Shown: positions 1 to 10,658, counted from the stretch's first letter. The stretch is 64,000 bases of DNA from Conchocele bisecta (GCA_029237695.1 CM055266.1:12107805-12171804), one strand, 5' to 3'. The notes: generated by a model from the sequence alone, not told the origin. A program made the numbers and translations.

Positions 1-75
1 TAATTTCAGTAATTTTAGATTTTTAAAAGCTAACGTTTGTTTTCTTAGTTAGATGATTTCCAATTTGTTTCTTTC
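1..75. repeat. Fragment of dispersed family K
   Basis: The run ending in 'TTTGTTTTCTTAGTTAGATG' resembles the inner part of family K seen complete near 43.4-43.9 kb. No K terminus is present, so this is a remnant cut by the window edge. Confidence 0.35.
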
Positions 76-91
76 TTCGACTCCACTGAAT

Positions 92-491
92 CAAGATGCA
101 TAGTCACGTGGTTACAACAAAAACAACAATGGCTCAAAGTGTTGAAAGCGCGCCCACTCCAAAGTAAATGTTATTTGATATTTTCCTTAATAGACAACGG
201 ATTTTGTTGAAATATGGCACCTTCATGAGCTGCATTTTGTGGTCCCGGGAGTTCGGCACATACTTATGTCGTGTTTGCGAAGAATCGATTCTTCGCAAAA
301 ACGACAGAAGTTTGGGCCAAAGTACCTAGACCAGCAAATGCAGCTTAACACGACGCGTTTGATGCGCCGCCATATTTCAGAAAAATCCGTTACATAATAA
401 GGACAAAATAAAAGAATGCGTACTTTGAATCGGAGGGCTTCTGTAAGTTCCAGTACGTGTTGTTGTTGTAACCACGTGATCATACACCTTG
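92..491. mobile_element. Family A MITE, copy 1, with 5-bp target duplication
   Basis: Terminal inverted repeats read CAAGATGCATAGTCACGTGG at the left and its counterpart CCACGTGATCATACACCTTG at the right. The five bases TGAAT flank it on both sides (87-91 and 492-496), a clean target-site duplication. The interior is a fold-back, but its apex is shortened compared with copies 2 and 3, leaving one CGAAGAATCGATTCTTCG palindrome. No transposase is encoded. Superfamily is not assigned. Confidence 0.8.
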
Positions 492-492
492 T

Positions 493-908
493 GAATAGTA
501 CATCACAAATTCACTATCAGGTAGATACAAAACTGACCTAAACTACATTGTATCACATTCCTAAATCTAACATCATTTGTACATATATATTACACAAGGG
601 TCTTATCAGTTTTAATACTATACAATTATTGTCTGTGAGGTCAACACGTGTTTTTATCGACCCGATAGAAATCGTCTTCGGTCAATATCCCTTCCATAGG
701 GCCGATAACACCATGTCAGAATTGTTTGAAAACATATTATGCTTCATAATGGTGTCAATGTTTGTGTGCTAAAAAACAGTTGGATTGTATTTTGTTACGG
801 CATACATAAGTTTCACTACACCGCGCATGAATGTCGCTTGATTTAGTGTGGTTAAACCTCAATACGTTCGGTTATTTAGTCGGTGCTATTGTGTGTACGT
901 TAGTTAAT
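493..908. other. No gene seen; AT-rich spacer
   Basis: Only short ORFs without recognisable domains. The stretch around 815-870 (containing 'ACTACACCGCGCATGAAT') recurs near 20,895-20,950, so part of it is another low-copy dispersed repeat. Confidence 0.4.
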
Positions 909-1335
909 TAGGTTAGAACACACCAACTAGTTTTACTGTATAATTTAACCGAATGCCATCCAATAAGGCCAGTCGCTTCTACTTTCGCTATTCGTATGGA
1001 TGCTGTGGGACCTACTTGTACATGACCTGCAGCCAGTATATACTGGTTCTGCATGAATTACACACTAGGTTCACTTACTCATAAGAAAGAAAATTCCAAC
1101 CTCGCCATGTCCCCCAATATTGTTACACTATTTTACCACGGAAACTCTGTTTACATCACGTGACCTACAGGTTCAGTGTTTCTTTTTAAAGGCTAGAAAT
1201 ATGCTGAAAACTGGTGTTAAATAAACACCCCTGAATGTTCCTCAAGTGAAACTGGGTAGTAATGGATCAGTATTTGCAAGCGAACTGTGTCTGTGACCTC
1301 AAAACACCCGCACTATTTTTTTATAATGGACTATT
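909..1335 (+). mobile_element. Family H element, copy 1 (3' truncated)
   Basis: Begins with TAGGTTAGAACACACCAA and matches the H copies at 8.9, 21.9 and 23.3 kb over about 420 bp. The far end (ATGGCGCGAAATCGCCC ... CTAACCTA) is missing. The termini in fuller copies suggest a TA target with a short TIR. Confidence 0.7.
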
Positions 1336-2832
1336 GTTTTTGATTTCATACTATTTAGTATTCTCTAGCTTGTACTGCATTGTGAATACAATACCGTCTG
1401 TGTTTCTCTTGCCATTATTTGTCAATTTCTCTATTTCAAATTACTTGAATAATGTGCTTGAAATGAAGCAGCTTGATTGACCGAGCCTGAGCTGTGCTAC
1501 AGCCTAGGCTCAGGCAATACAATTGCTTTATTGTGAATTGGCATTGCCAATAGTTGTTCAGGGAAGTTGATATTCTTGGCAAGATTTACGCAGGCGGCTG
1601 TGTATGTCAGCCAATCAACGGGAAAGCAAGGATTGTGTAACAAAGCCCACTTCTCAATATCAATAGACCTACGATTGGTCAGTACGTGTTTACTGTTGCA
1701 AGTCAACGACGTCTTAGGAGCCGTCCGGTAATTGGTTACATGGCGGTGCCATCTGTGATGATGATAGATTTGTTAATCATTGTCGAGAACGGCGCAGCAA
1801 ATGACGGTAACTCGCCAGCAGCTTCCGCGGCATGTTTCCTATGTAGGTCACGTTAACACGAAACTGTGAAACTATTGTCAGCCTATCAGATATGTTTGAT
1901 ATACACACAGTGTACATGTAATATAAAATTTTATGTTGATCGGCTGTTTTTGACGGACAGAATCAAACGTTGTCTAAACTTGGTCCGGTTCAAATTTCTC
2001 GGCAGAATGTTCAGACTGACTACATAAGTAATGCTGTTGAATATGATATTGGTGAGTCATACTGTTAACGAATGGAACATGGTCATTATGAAAAGGAAGA
2101 AACCGCAGTCGTATTGATGAAAAATAATATTTACCCGAGACCTCATCGGCGGCGCCATTACGTTAGACAAAACAATGGACCACGTGACCCCACACCATGT
2201 CACATGCCCAAACGGTTTGATAAGCTTGGGTCCATAACATATTACTAAGACAGTTTATACTAGCCCAATTTTCTAACCGGTCACCTACGTCATGTCGCAT
2301 TGTATATTTTGCAGATTGTTGTTTTTTCCAGATTGTGTTGACCTTATGAAAACTAATGTATAACACATTGAAATAAATAATTTGCTGTTGACAAAGATTT
2401 CTAGAAACCATTTGATTAATTTAATTTTTTGTATAGGGGTCAACATAAAATTTCACAAAGGTCATTTCTAATAACAGCTGTGTCCGACTTCTGCACGGAT
2501 TACAGCTTGGCGACGTTGTTCCATGGAATTGGAGCAATTGCTAAAGAAAGGTTGCCGACTGTTGGTCCATATCTGCAAGAATGTCTCCCCTCAATTACTC
2601 GAGAGTTTGCTGCCTACGCCGAAGTCTGATGCGCCTCTCTAACTACGCCCATGCATATGCTATTGATTGAGGTCAGGGTTGTTCGGGGCATTTCAAAGAC
2701 TCTTTAAGTTTGTGCATGTCGCGGATAGTCTCATGTTGCGTAGATGTGACGGCACCATGTTCCGATCTTACACGGGTGTCGTTACACGTCTTTTCAGCTT
2801 TCGTTGTAGATCTGCAACGCTCCGAGACATAT
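1336..2832. other. No confident gene; one shared fragment near its start
   Basis: The 1,431-1,490 stretch (ACTTGAATAATGTGCTTGAAAT, then GAGCCTGAG) recurs in inverse at about 21,475-21,540 and in related form near 43,200. The remainder, including a 66-codon frame at 2,429-2,629, has nothing I recognise. Confidence 0.35.
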
Positions 2833-2887
2833 GTAAATCCGATAAAGAAACGAGTGCGGAGCACTCGTTTCTTTATGGGATTTACAG
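2833..2887. repeat. Short perfect hairpin
   Basis: GTAAATCC, a loop side AAAGAAACGAGTGC, then its complement GCACTCGTTTCTTT and GGATTTAC form a stem of about 25 bp with almost no loop. No second copy was noticed in the window. Confidence 0.6.
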
Positions 2888-3312
2888 ATGGCAAGGGATT
2901 CTGGTGCACGTGAACATTCTCCACAAGTTTTGAATGGCGGATAAGTTCCGGTTCTTTATGCGTGCGACCTCTGACATTAAGAACACTAGTATCGTAGGTA
3001 ACGCTCTACGGCCAGAAAAAATACCAATTACAAAAGGATAATGTTTGAACTAGGAAAAATGGCACATAATATTGTAAGTATTGCCAACATAGGAAAACGA
3101 TTTGCGCTATCGCATATTATAGCTGTCAAACATAACATGAGTAATGTGTGGGTGGGGGAGTGCGTTGGCGTTCGGGTGTGCCGTAACTGGGGGCGGCTAG
3201 GAGGCGGGTAGGCAAACAATCAGATGATGTGAGTTGGGTTGGCGGTCTGATGGATTGACAGCACCATGATAGCATAATACGACCCTTTGGTTGAATAACA
3301 ACAAAGAAATGT
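2888..3312. other. No gene seen; locally G-rich
   Basis: A G/T-rich patch near 3,140-3,240 is the only compositional feature. No repeat partner or plausible ORF noted. Confidence 0.3.
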
Positions 3313-3619
3313 TTTTATCCCGTCAACACAGTGCGTATGTGCCGTGAAACACGGTGCCGTGAAACAGTTTTGGTATCCTGTCAATACGACCTACTCACTG
3401 CGTATGAATATGTGCGGTTGCTGGGGTTATTTGTTTGCATTTTAAAGCTATTTATATGTTGACGGGATAAATAGAATAGTAGGTTAGTGCCATGAATGGG
3501 AAAAATATCTGGTGCGGCTCTGAAACGGGATGTGCTCGGCAGAGCCTCGCCCATCCCGTTTCCTAAGCCTTGGCAGATATTTTTTCCCATTCACAGCACT
3601 AACCTACTATTCTCTATAT
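3313..3619. mobile_element. Family B element (modules B1+B2), copy 1
   Basis: Module B1 (3,313-3,472) is bounded by TTTATCCCGTCAACAC and its complement TGTTGACGGGATAAA and holds the CACGGTGCCGTGAAAC palindrome. Module B2 (3,473-3,619) is a long fold-back from TAGAATAGTAGGTTAGTGCC through the apex GCTCGGCAGAGCC to CACTAACCTACTATTCTCTA. The same two-module arrangement recurs at 17.7 and 50.9 kb, so it moves as one unit. Confidence 0.8.
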
Positions 3620-4012
3620 CTGCCGCACGTAATGTCCAGTCGGTATCACGTCCACCGCACATCAGCGGTCCTCAATGGTCATTCGCGGCATAACGGTTAT
3701 TGTTGTTATGTTTTTCAGATGTGGCTGATAGAACTGCAAACGTTGATCCACATAATCACGTGATCCACATCTGTTCCGTGAAGCACGAGAAATGGCACAT
3801 ACTTTGAACCCGTAAAATCACTATTTCGGATTAGCGGTACGTACTAATAAACTACAGAAAATATCAAATGCATATCTTTAACATCAACGGAATAATCGAA
3901 TATTAAAAAGTGACCGGTTAGACAATTGGGCCAGTATATATTGTGGATACCGTTACAGTCAATGTCGCCAGGTTCACATTTGGTCGCTCGATAATATCTG
4001 CCAGCGAAATCT
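3620..4012. other. No gene seen
   Basis: AT-rich DNA with no recognised repeat partner or protein motif. Confidence 0.3.
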
Positions 4013-4258
4013 CATATGTGGCTGTGGCTGGAGAACTGGGGCTGATGGCATTGGTGGATATTCAAACCTCTAATCCAGCGCACTCTGAAAGCCGGATATA
4101 TCCAAACAATAAGTTAGAAGCATTACGAGCATTTCAATAACTGAATGTTGAACAGTAAAGGCCCTGATCAGACTTCGCGGATGCGTAGGCTGATCCGTAG
4201 CTACACTTGTCGCATAACCCATAAACCCCTATTTCTTCAGTCACAGCCATATATGAGT
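4013..4258. mobile_element. Family M element, copy 1 (bivalve-type)
   Basis: Ends ATATGTGGCTGTGGCTGGAG and the inverse TTCAGTCACAGCCATATAT. The interior carries CTGATCAGACTTCGCGGATG followed by its inverted partner AGGCTGATCCGTAGCTACAC, the hallmark GATC-rich hairpin of this family. At least six further copies lie in the window. Confidence 0.75.
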
Positions 4259-4548
4259 TTGTGCAACGTATGGACACAATTTCCGGACGTATAATAATGT
4301 AGTAAGTCCATAAATCCAGAGTATTATTCCAGACTATCTAAAACACCCATCTTTCCTGTACTATCGAAAACTTATGTTACTATCGAAAACTTATGAGCAT
4401 TACATATTTGGATCCACCGTGGAGAGGAGGCAAATAAATATAGGGTTAATTGTAATATAGTTTCCTAATTTGCGGCGTATATCAGAAGATGATAGGTCTG
4501 AAAATCTGTTTAATGGCGAAGCGCTAGCCAAGTTATTAGCGAAGTTCT

Positions 4549-5071
4549 ATGGAGCCCCACAGGGGACGTAGACTTATTTTTTATTAATTATTTCCCACGA
4601 AATAACAATTCGTTCCTTCAATTTAACAATTCGTTCCCTCGGATTAACAATTCGCTCCCACGATATAACAATTCGTTCCCTCGAATTAACAATTGATTCC
4701 CACGAATTAACAATTAGTTCCCTCAAGTTAACAATTCGTTCCCACGAAATAACAATTCATTCCCTCGAATTAACAATTGATTCCCACGAATTAACGAATT
4801 GAATAACAATTCGTTAACTCAGTTAACAATTCGTTCCCACAAGTTAACAATCACAATTCATTCCCTCGAATTAACAATTAACAATTCGTGGCAACTAATT
4901 GTTAATTGTTATTTCGAGGGAACGAATTGTTAAATTGAGGGAACGAATTGTTATTTCGTGGGAACGATTTGTTATATCGTGGGAACGAATTGTTAATTCG
5001 AGGGAAGGAATTGTTATTTCGTGGGAACGAATTAGTAAAAAAAAATACATGTATCCAGCGGGGCTCCGTAA
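4549..5071. mobile_element. Family D element, copy 1 (TIRs enclosing head-to-head array)
   Basis: Left end GGAGCCCCACAGGGGACGTA and right end GCGGGGCTCCGTA are inverted. Between them lies a ~20-bp tandem array: the left half repeats AACAATTCGTTCCCACGAA, the right half repeats the complement TTCGTGGGAACGAATTGTT, with the switch near 4,880-4,910. The whole unit is therefore one large imperfect palindrome. Adjacent units alternate between ...CCCACGAA and ...CCCTCGAA variants. Confidence 0.85.
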
Positions 5072-5219
5072 AGTGCAGCTTGTTTATGCGCAGTTGACGT
5101 CTGGCACCATTTATACGTAAGGCTATGCCATGTTTTTTCTCTGTCAAGCGTCCACCTGGAATAGCCAAACCTACTTACGTATCCGGTAAAAACAAACAAG
5201 GCTCAGAAAAAAAACGAAT

Positions 5220-5293
5220 GTAAATTTATGTTAAAAACTTCCTCAACCCTTTATTGTGCAAAGGGTTGGTGAAGTTTTTAACATAAATTTAAA
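5220..5293. repeat. Hairpin, ~30-bp stem
   Basis: AAATTTATGTTAAAAACTTC...CAACCCTTT and its inverse AAAGGGTTG...GAAGTTTTTAACATAAATTT make a long stem with a tiny loop. No second copy recognised. Confidence 0.65.
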
Positions 5294-5656
5294 GTGCCAC
5301 TAAATAGTAAGAAAACACTCTTATTAAACGAATTAAGTGTAAATTCATGAACGGATTTAAAACTTAGACAAGTCCCAAATCAATTTTCAAATTACTTCAC
5401 CAGTAAATATTGTAAAATAGCATAGTTACACTTTTTTTTTCTTCATAGAACCACTGTCAAAACCTACCCGCACGGTCTAATGACATCGCGCCGTTTGATG
5501 CGTTTGATGGTCAGTGGGTAATGTGTGCAGTGCTTATTTGTCATTGATTGAAGATAGTTCTGTACATGTACTATATTACACGACCGTCTTTGCTAATCTC
5601 GCCAATATTTGTATTTTCTTATTCTTTGAAATCAATCAGCTCGATTGCGAGTTCAG
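5294..5656. other. No gene seen
   Basis: AT-rich spacer; nothing recognised. Confidence 0.3.
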
Positions 5657-5809
5657 GGGGCTGTTTCACTCAACTTCGTAAGACTAAAATGTTCGTAAGT
5701 GCAAAATTATTATAGTCTGTAAATTTCACACTAACATTGTTTTCTTGACGATCCTAAATTTGCACTTACGAACATTTTAGTCTTACGAAGTTTAGTGAAA
5801 CGGCCCCCT
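5657..5809. mobile_element. Family E MITE, copy 1 (short form)
   Basis: TIR GGGCTGTTTCACTCAACTTC with the right end AAGTTTAGTGAAACGGCCC; subterminal ACTAAAATGTTCGTAAGTGC is repeated in inverse. It lacks the central GAGCATAGGC palindrome present in the 33.3- and 39.7-kb copies. Confidence 0.75.
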
Positions 5810-5983
5810 GGCCGCTTGCCAATACGTAGGTGTTCAAGAACGTTGACATTCGGGCAAGATTAACGCGGGTGGTGGTGTAATGGGTTGGAAAATAGCATAA
5901 TGGGGGATTGTAGCTAGTTACCTCCCTTTGCAACTCTATTTATAGAAATCAGATCCAGATATGGATCAACACGAGTCGATTTA

Positions 5984-6357
5984 TACGGTTCTCCACAGGG
6001 GACATTGATTTTTGTATTAATTCGTTCCAACGAAATAACAATTCGTTCCCTAAATTTAACAATTCGTTCCCTCGAATTAACAATTCGTTCCCACGAAATG
6101 ACATTTAGTTCCCTCAATTAACAATTCGCTCCCTCGAATTAACAATTCGTTCCCACGAATTAACAATTTGTTCCCGTGGGAACGAAATGTTATTTCGTGG
6201 GAACGAATTGTTAAATTTAGGGAACGAATTGTTAATACGTGAGAACGAATTGTTCATTCGTGAGAACGAATTGTTAAATTGAGGGAACAAATTGTTATTT
6301 CGTGGGAACGAATTAATAAAAAAAATATAAATTCTACGTCCCCTGCGGGGCTCCGTA
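5984..6357. mobile_element. Family D element, copy 2
   Basis: Starts TACGGTTCTCCACAGGGGAC and ends CCCCTGCGGGGCTCCGTA. The ~20-bp array switches orientation at about 6,173-6,182, at the sequence TTCCCGTGGGAA. No coding capacity; the open frames through it are products of the repeat period. Confidence 0.85.
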
Positions 6358-6867
6358 GAAATCACTATAATTGCTCCCTTTCATAACAAATCATGCTACA
6401 GTCGACCATTTCACAAGCAATATGGCCCTTTATTACTAAATTTGGACCGAATTCCTATAAATAAATTCAACGGGAGATAACTAGTTACGATACCTCATAT
6501 CAGAGCAATGCTTTATCTAAATATCTCGTGCGATGTTCCAAACGTATGCATACTATCAGCCCTCTCATAGACTAGTCTAGAGACAATTAAACAATCTATC
6601 TGATGAAAAATACGTCATTTTGAACATACACCATCAACAAGTGTTACACAGAACACTCTACGTGATTTATCCCACGTCCATGAATACATAGCGTGCATAA
6701 AATATTTATGGTGTATAAGAAAATAAAAATGGGGTATATCTATGAAATATATGTATCACGTTTGGGTAGTTAACTTTGCCGCAGTTTCTCCAATCTGCCA
6801 CCGGGGGCATTAGTGTGCCGACACGAAAGGCCACATTTGCTTGTTTACGTCTGACAGGTTGTTATAT
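6358..6867. other. No gene seen; left copy of a ~50-bp direct repeat at its end
   Basis: AT-rich DNA. Bases ~6,811-6,867 (GTGTGCCGACA...CACATTTGCTTGTTTACG) recur just beyond D copy 3 at ~7,288-7,337. Confidence 0.4.
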
Positions 6868-7283
6868 TACGGAGCCCCGCAGGGCACGTAGAATTCTTTT
6901 TTTATTAATTCGTTCCCACGAAATAACAATTCGTTCCCTCAATTTAACAATTCGTTCCCACGAATTAACAATTCGTTCCGACGAATTAACAATTTGTTCC
7001 CACGAAATAACAATTCGTTCCCATGGGAACGAATTGTTATAGCGTGGGAACGAATTGTTAATTCTAGGGAACGAATTGTTAAACAGAGGGAACGAATTAT
7101 CATTTCGTGGGAACGAATTGTTAATTCGACGGAACGAATTGTTATATCGTGGGAACGAATTGTTAATTCGAGGGAATGAATTGTTAATTCGAGGAAACGA
7201 ATTGTTAAATTGAGGGAACGAATTGTTATTTCGTGGGAACGAATTAATAAACAAAAATCCATGTCCACTGCGGGGCTCCGTAT
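6868..7283. mobile_element. Family D element, copy 3
   Basis: TACGGAGCCCCGCAGGGCAC at the left, GCGGGGCTCCGTA at the right. Inside, units read ATTCGTTCCCACGAATTAAC up to about 7,020, then flip at GTTCCCATGGGAAC and continue as GGGAACGAATTGTTA. This is the best preserved head-to-head array of the five D copies. Confidence 0.87.
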
Positions 7284-7485
7284 AATCGTGTGTCGACAGG
7301 TCACATTTCTTGTTTACGTGTCTAGCAGCTTGTTAGATTGATGTCACGATCGCTAATATGCGATCATAGTTTTGGGTCGTGATACAGAAAAATATCGTCT
7401 CCACTGAGGTTATTTTAATCTTGAATACAAAGACCGTTCGTGATTCCGTACAGAATTGAGCCACTTAAACCGATTCATTAACGTG

Positions 7486-7898
7486 TCTGTCACTGGGGCT
7501 TATTGGATGTAGCTCCCAGCCACAGTTTGATCAAGGTTCGTCCGCATGTACGAGGAGATAATCCGCGAGCTTTAGCGAGTGGATTATCGATCGTACATAC
7601 GGACGAACGTGATCTAACTGTGTTATCACATCCTCATGTCCATATATTGCCCATGTGCTGTGTAAATGCAGAAACAAAACTCGACAATGTATCGAAGATG
7701 AGATAGGATCATATATCACGCTTCTATAGCCGGCAAAATATCTATGATGGTTGCTAGAAGCATACTGGGTATTACATTGATGGAATGGCGATCAATGCAG
7801 ATCCTGATCAGACTGCGCGGATGCGCAGGCTGATCTGGATCTACACTGATCGCAAATCCCATAAGCCTCATTTCTCCACAGCCACGAATAGAATAGGT
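7486..7898. mobile_element. Family M element, copy 2, with inserted hairpin
   Basis: M sequence runs from TGTCACTGGGGCTTATTGGA to CATTTCTCCACAGCCACGAA and includes CCTGATCAGACTGCGCGGAT / CAGGCTGATCTGGATCTACAC. Bases 7,529-7,614 are a separate hairpin (GATCAAGGTTCGTCCG ... CGGACGAACGTGATC) that breaks the M sequence. Confidence 0.7.
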
Positions 7899-7983
7899 TA
7901 TGTACTAGATTAGAACAGCTGGGCCCGTTTCACTAAACTTCGTACGATAAAAATGTAAGTACGAAGATTTGTATGAATATTAA

Positions 7984-8492
7984 AGGTACATGCCCACTCA
8001 GTAGGCACAACATGTTCTTTATATCAGAGACATCATCTGAGACATTTTCTGGCAAAATAAACATTCATTCACCATTACCCCACATATTGATTGGCAGTAT
8101 TATACATTTTATATCAGACGTAAATTTCCACACTGATATCAGGGGCGATAACCGTGTTTCCTTAAAATGTGAACGGCCATTACTATTTGTTATCTGTATT
8201 TATTGTTTGATGTGCAATGATCATACTTTATAATCTGTCGAAAATAATTTGTTCAAGTGACAAATTTAATATAATTAAAAAATAGCATGCATCATTTGCA
8301 TATGAAAATAGCCTGATAAATAAATGCCGCGCGTCACTGTCAGTAAAATAAATATTACTAAATGATTATATCTGTATAGCGGGCACTCGTAATTTTTAGA
8401 ACTGGTGCAATAGTGACACAATCATACACTTAAATCCTACACATTTAATTCCTATAAAGAACATGTTGTGCCTACTGAGATGGCATGTACCT
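7984..8492. mobile_element. Family F MITE, copy 1, TTAA-flanked
   Basis: TIR AGGTACATGCCCACTCAGTA at the left and TGAGATGGCATGTACCT at the right, flanked on both sides by TTAA (7,980-7,983 and 8,493-8,496). The interior includes ATATCAGGGGCGATAACCG and CTGTATAGCGGGCACTCGT, shared with copies at 25.4 and 55.2 kb. A TTAA target points to the piggyBac superfamily, as inference. Confidence 0.8.
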
Positions 8493-8496
8493 TTAA

Positions 8497-8735
8497 CCCT
8501 TTGAATCCGAAAGCCCGCTATATCGGTTTATGAAAACAGTGCAGATCCAGATGAGCCGGCTCGTAACGAGCCGTCTCATCAGGATCTGCACTGTTTGAAA
8601 GTAATTTTCATATTTTTGAGAAAAACAAATACCCCCTTTTTATAAATGGAATAGTCTGAAAATCATTTTGCGATGATCCGATTGGTTGCAAAACGAACAT
8701 ATCGCAGCCCATTCAGTTACTTAGGGGTGAAAGGG
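8497..8735. mobile_element. Family G MITE, copy 1, TTAA-flanked
   Basis: CCCTTTGAATCCGAAAG at the left and GGGGTGAAAGGG at the right, between TTAA at 8,493-8,496 and 8,736-8,739. The central palindrome GAGCCGGCTCGTAACGAGCC is flanked by AGTGCAGATCCAGAT and ATCAGGATCTGCACT. CCC-starting ends at TTAA fit a piggyBac-like MITE. Confidence 0.8.
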
Positions 8736-8920
8736 TTAATTGCAGCACATCCACGATAGATTTTCCAAACTCGGCCGTCGGAACACGTTATTGCGGATTT
8801 CAATTTTGCACTTACGAACTTCTTAGTCGTCCGAAGTTTAGTGAAACGGGTCTCTGATTTTACATGTACAAACCGTCTGATCTGGCTCTACAGTGTTTTC
8901 AGTCATTTGCTTTATTAGAT

Positions 8921-9346
8921 GTTAGAACACACCAAATAGTTTTACTACATAATTTAACCGAATACCATCCAATAAGGCCAGTCACTCCTACTGTCACTAT
9001 TCGTATGGATGCTGTGGGACCTACTTGTACATGACATGCAGCTAGTCTGTACCGGTTCTGCATGAATTAAACAATAGGTTCACTTACTCCTAAGAAAGAA
9101 AAATCCAACCTCGTCATGTCCCCCAATATTGTTTACATTTTTTGCCACGGAAACTCTGTTTACATCACGTGACCAACAGGTTCAGTGTTTTCTTTTAAAT
9201 GCTACAAATATGCTTAAAACTGGTGTTAAAAGCACCCCGAAATGTTCCTCAAGTGAAATTGGGTAGTAATAGATCAAGGTGTGCAAGCTAACTGTGTCTG
9301 TGAACTCAAAACGCCCGCACTATTTGTTTTATACCGGACTACTTCT
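8921..9346 (+). mobile_element. Family H element, copy 2 (3' truncated)
   Basis: Same ~420-bp sequence as 909-1,335, including CATCACGTGACCAACAGGTT and CTGGTGTTAAAAGCACC. It ends at ATACCGGACTACTT, a little further into the element than copy 1. Confidence 0.7.
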
Positions 9347-9937
9347 ACTAGATGGCCTGGTTGTGAGAACTTGTTAATACGCCAGATGGCACAGCGTCCT
9401 ATACTAGGGCTGTCGGCGATAAAGACGCCATTCGTCAGTAGACGTCCAACAGTATTCGTTAAATCTATTTTGTCACTTTCACGATTTGTGTCCGGAACGA
9501 TACATCACTCGTCGGAATAAACACGTCACGTCGACAGAACCAGGGCACGGAAACAAATGATGTCATAAAAATAACATTCCTGTTTAAATGACCTGGTTGT
9601 GAGCGATGGAGTATCCGGAACAGTTGTATTGTATTGGAAGAAATGCATTTTTTTCTCTTTTACATCACAAGGAAACTAGAGCAAGTGAGCAGTTGCCTCC
9701 GCCTGGACCGACATACAAATTTAAAACTGTAACGAAAATCTTACAGACGGACGGACAGACGGACGAATGAAAATACGAAAACTTTATACCGCTCGACATA
9801 TTTCGTATACAGGGGGTATAACCGGCGTTATTGGTAATGCATCAGCCAATGTCTTCTCCGCCATTGGGAATATTGGGTAGGGGGTGGACGGATAAAGAGA
9901 TAATCAAAGTACTGAAAGAACTGAAACTGTATCGTCC
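9347..9937. other. No gene; dispersed-repeat-like tail
   Basis: GGCCTGGTTGTGAG occurs at ~9,355 and again (as GACCTGGTTGTGAG) at ~9,590, and GACGGACGGACAGACGGACG at ~9,745 resembles low-complexity tails of widespread invertebrate repeats. No protein motif. Confidence 0.35.
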
Positions 9938-10096
9938 CGAGAGTGTCCGGTTTAGAGATGTTCCACTGTAAATCAGACATATGACTATGCCGAGGTATGC
10001 GGCTGTGCTTTGCGAACTCGAACAGGCAGTATCATCATAAATATACACCAATGATACACAGACTGTCTGCGTGTCCGGTTTAGAGAGGTTCTGCAG
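9938..10096. mobile_element. Family L (pogo-like) fragment
   Basis: GTGTCCGGTTTAGAGATGTTCCACTGTA at its left edge and GTGTCCGGTTTAGAGAGGTT at its right edge are L termini. The intervening ATGACTATGCCGAGGTATGC... also follows the L copy at 41.6 kb, so it belongs to a longer L variant. Confidence 0.6.
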
Positions 10097-10215
10097 TATG
10101 TAATTTTCACGTTCTCATGTATGCGGGTGTTTTGCAGTCTTATTCCCCATGTATGACTGATCAGGTGCTACACTGGTCGCATAACCCAGAAGCTCCATGT
10201 CTCCATTAACTGCGA

Positions 10216-10658
10216 CATATATAGAGAATAGTAGGTTAGTGCCGTGAATGGGAAAAAATATCCGGCAAGGCTCAAGAATTTCTTTATTTTTCATCAGAAG
10301 TATATGTTGTGACCACTCATTTGAACCGTCTCGCCGAGACGGTTCAAATGAGTGGTCACAACATATATTTTGGTTCAGAAATAAGGAAAGTAGATAGAGA
10401 ATAGTAGGTTAGTGCCGTGAATGGGAAAACATATCTGGCAAGGCTCAGGAAACGGGATGGGCGAGGCTTTGCCGAGCACATCCCGTTTCCGTGCCGCGCT
10501 AGATATTTTTTCCCATTCACGGCACTAACCTACTATTCTATTTATCCCGTCAACACCTTCAAATGGCTGTAAAATGCAAAAATTGTATTGACTGGATATC
10601 AAAAATGTTTCACGGCACCGTGTTTCACGGCACATACGCACTGTGTTGACGGGATAAA
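10216..10658 (+). mobile_element. Composite B/C element, copy 1
   Basis: Order: a half B2 (AGAGAATAGTAGGTTAGTGC...), hairpin C (10,270-10,395: GTGACCACTCATTTGAACCG / CGGTTCAAATGAGTGGTCAC), a complete B2 palindrome (10,397-10,540), then B1 ending GTGTTGACGGGATAAA. The same order recurs at 13.6 kb and, inverted, at 14.2 kb, so the composite itself is the dispersed unit. Confidence 0.82.

Larger units (their letters stand above)
7919..8855. mobile_element. Family E MITE, copy 2, split by F and G insertions
   Basis: The left end GGGCCCGTTTCACTAAACTT lies at ~7,921 and the right end AAGTTTAGTGAAACGGG at ~8,835-8,852. Removing F (7,984-8,492) and G (8,497-8,735) leaves two E halves joined at TTAA. 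Confidence 0.75.

Noticed and set aside
6862..7254. 130-codon and neighbouring frames rich in NSFPR / TIRS / ERIV repeats
   Set aside because: Products of the ~20-bp D array read in several frames and both strands, with no independent coding evidence.
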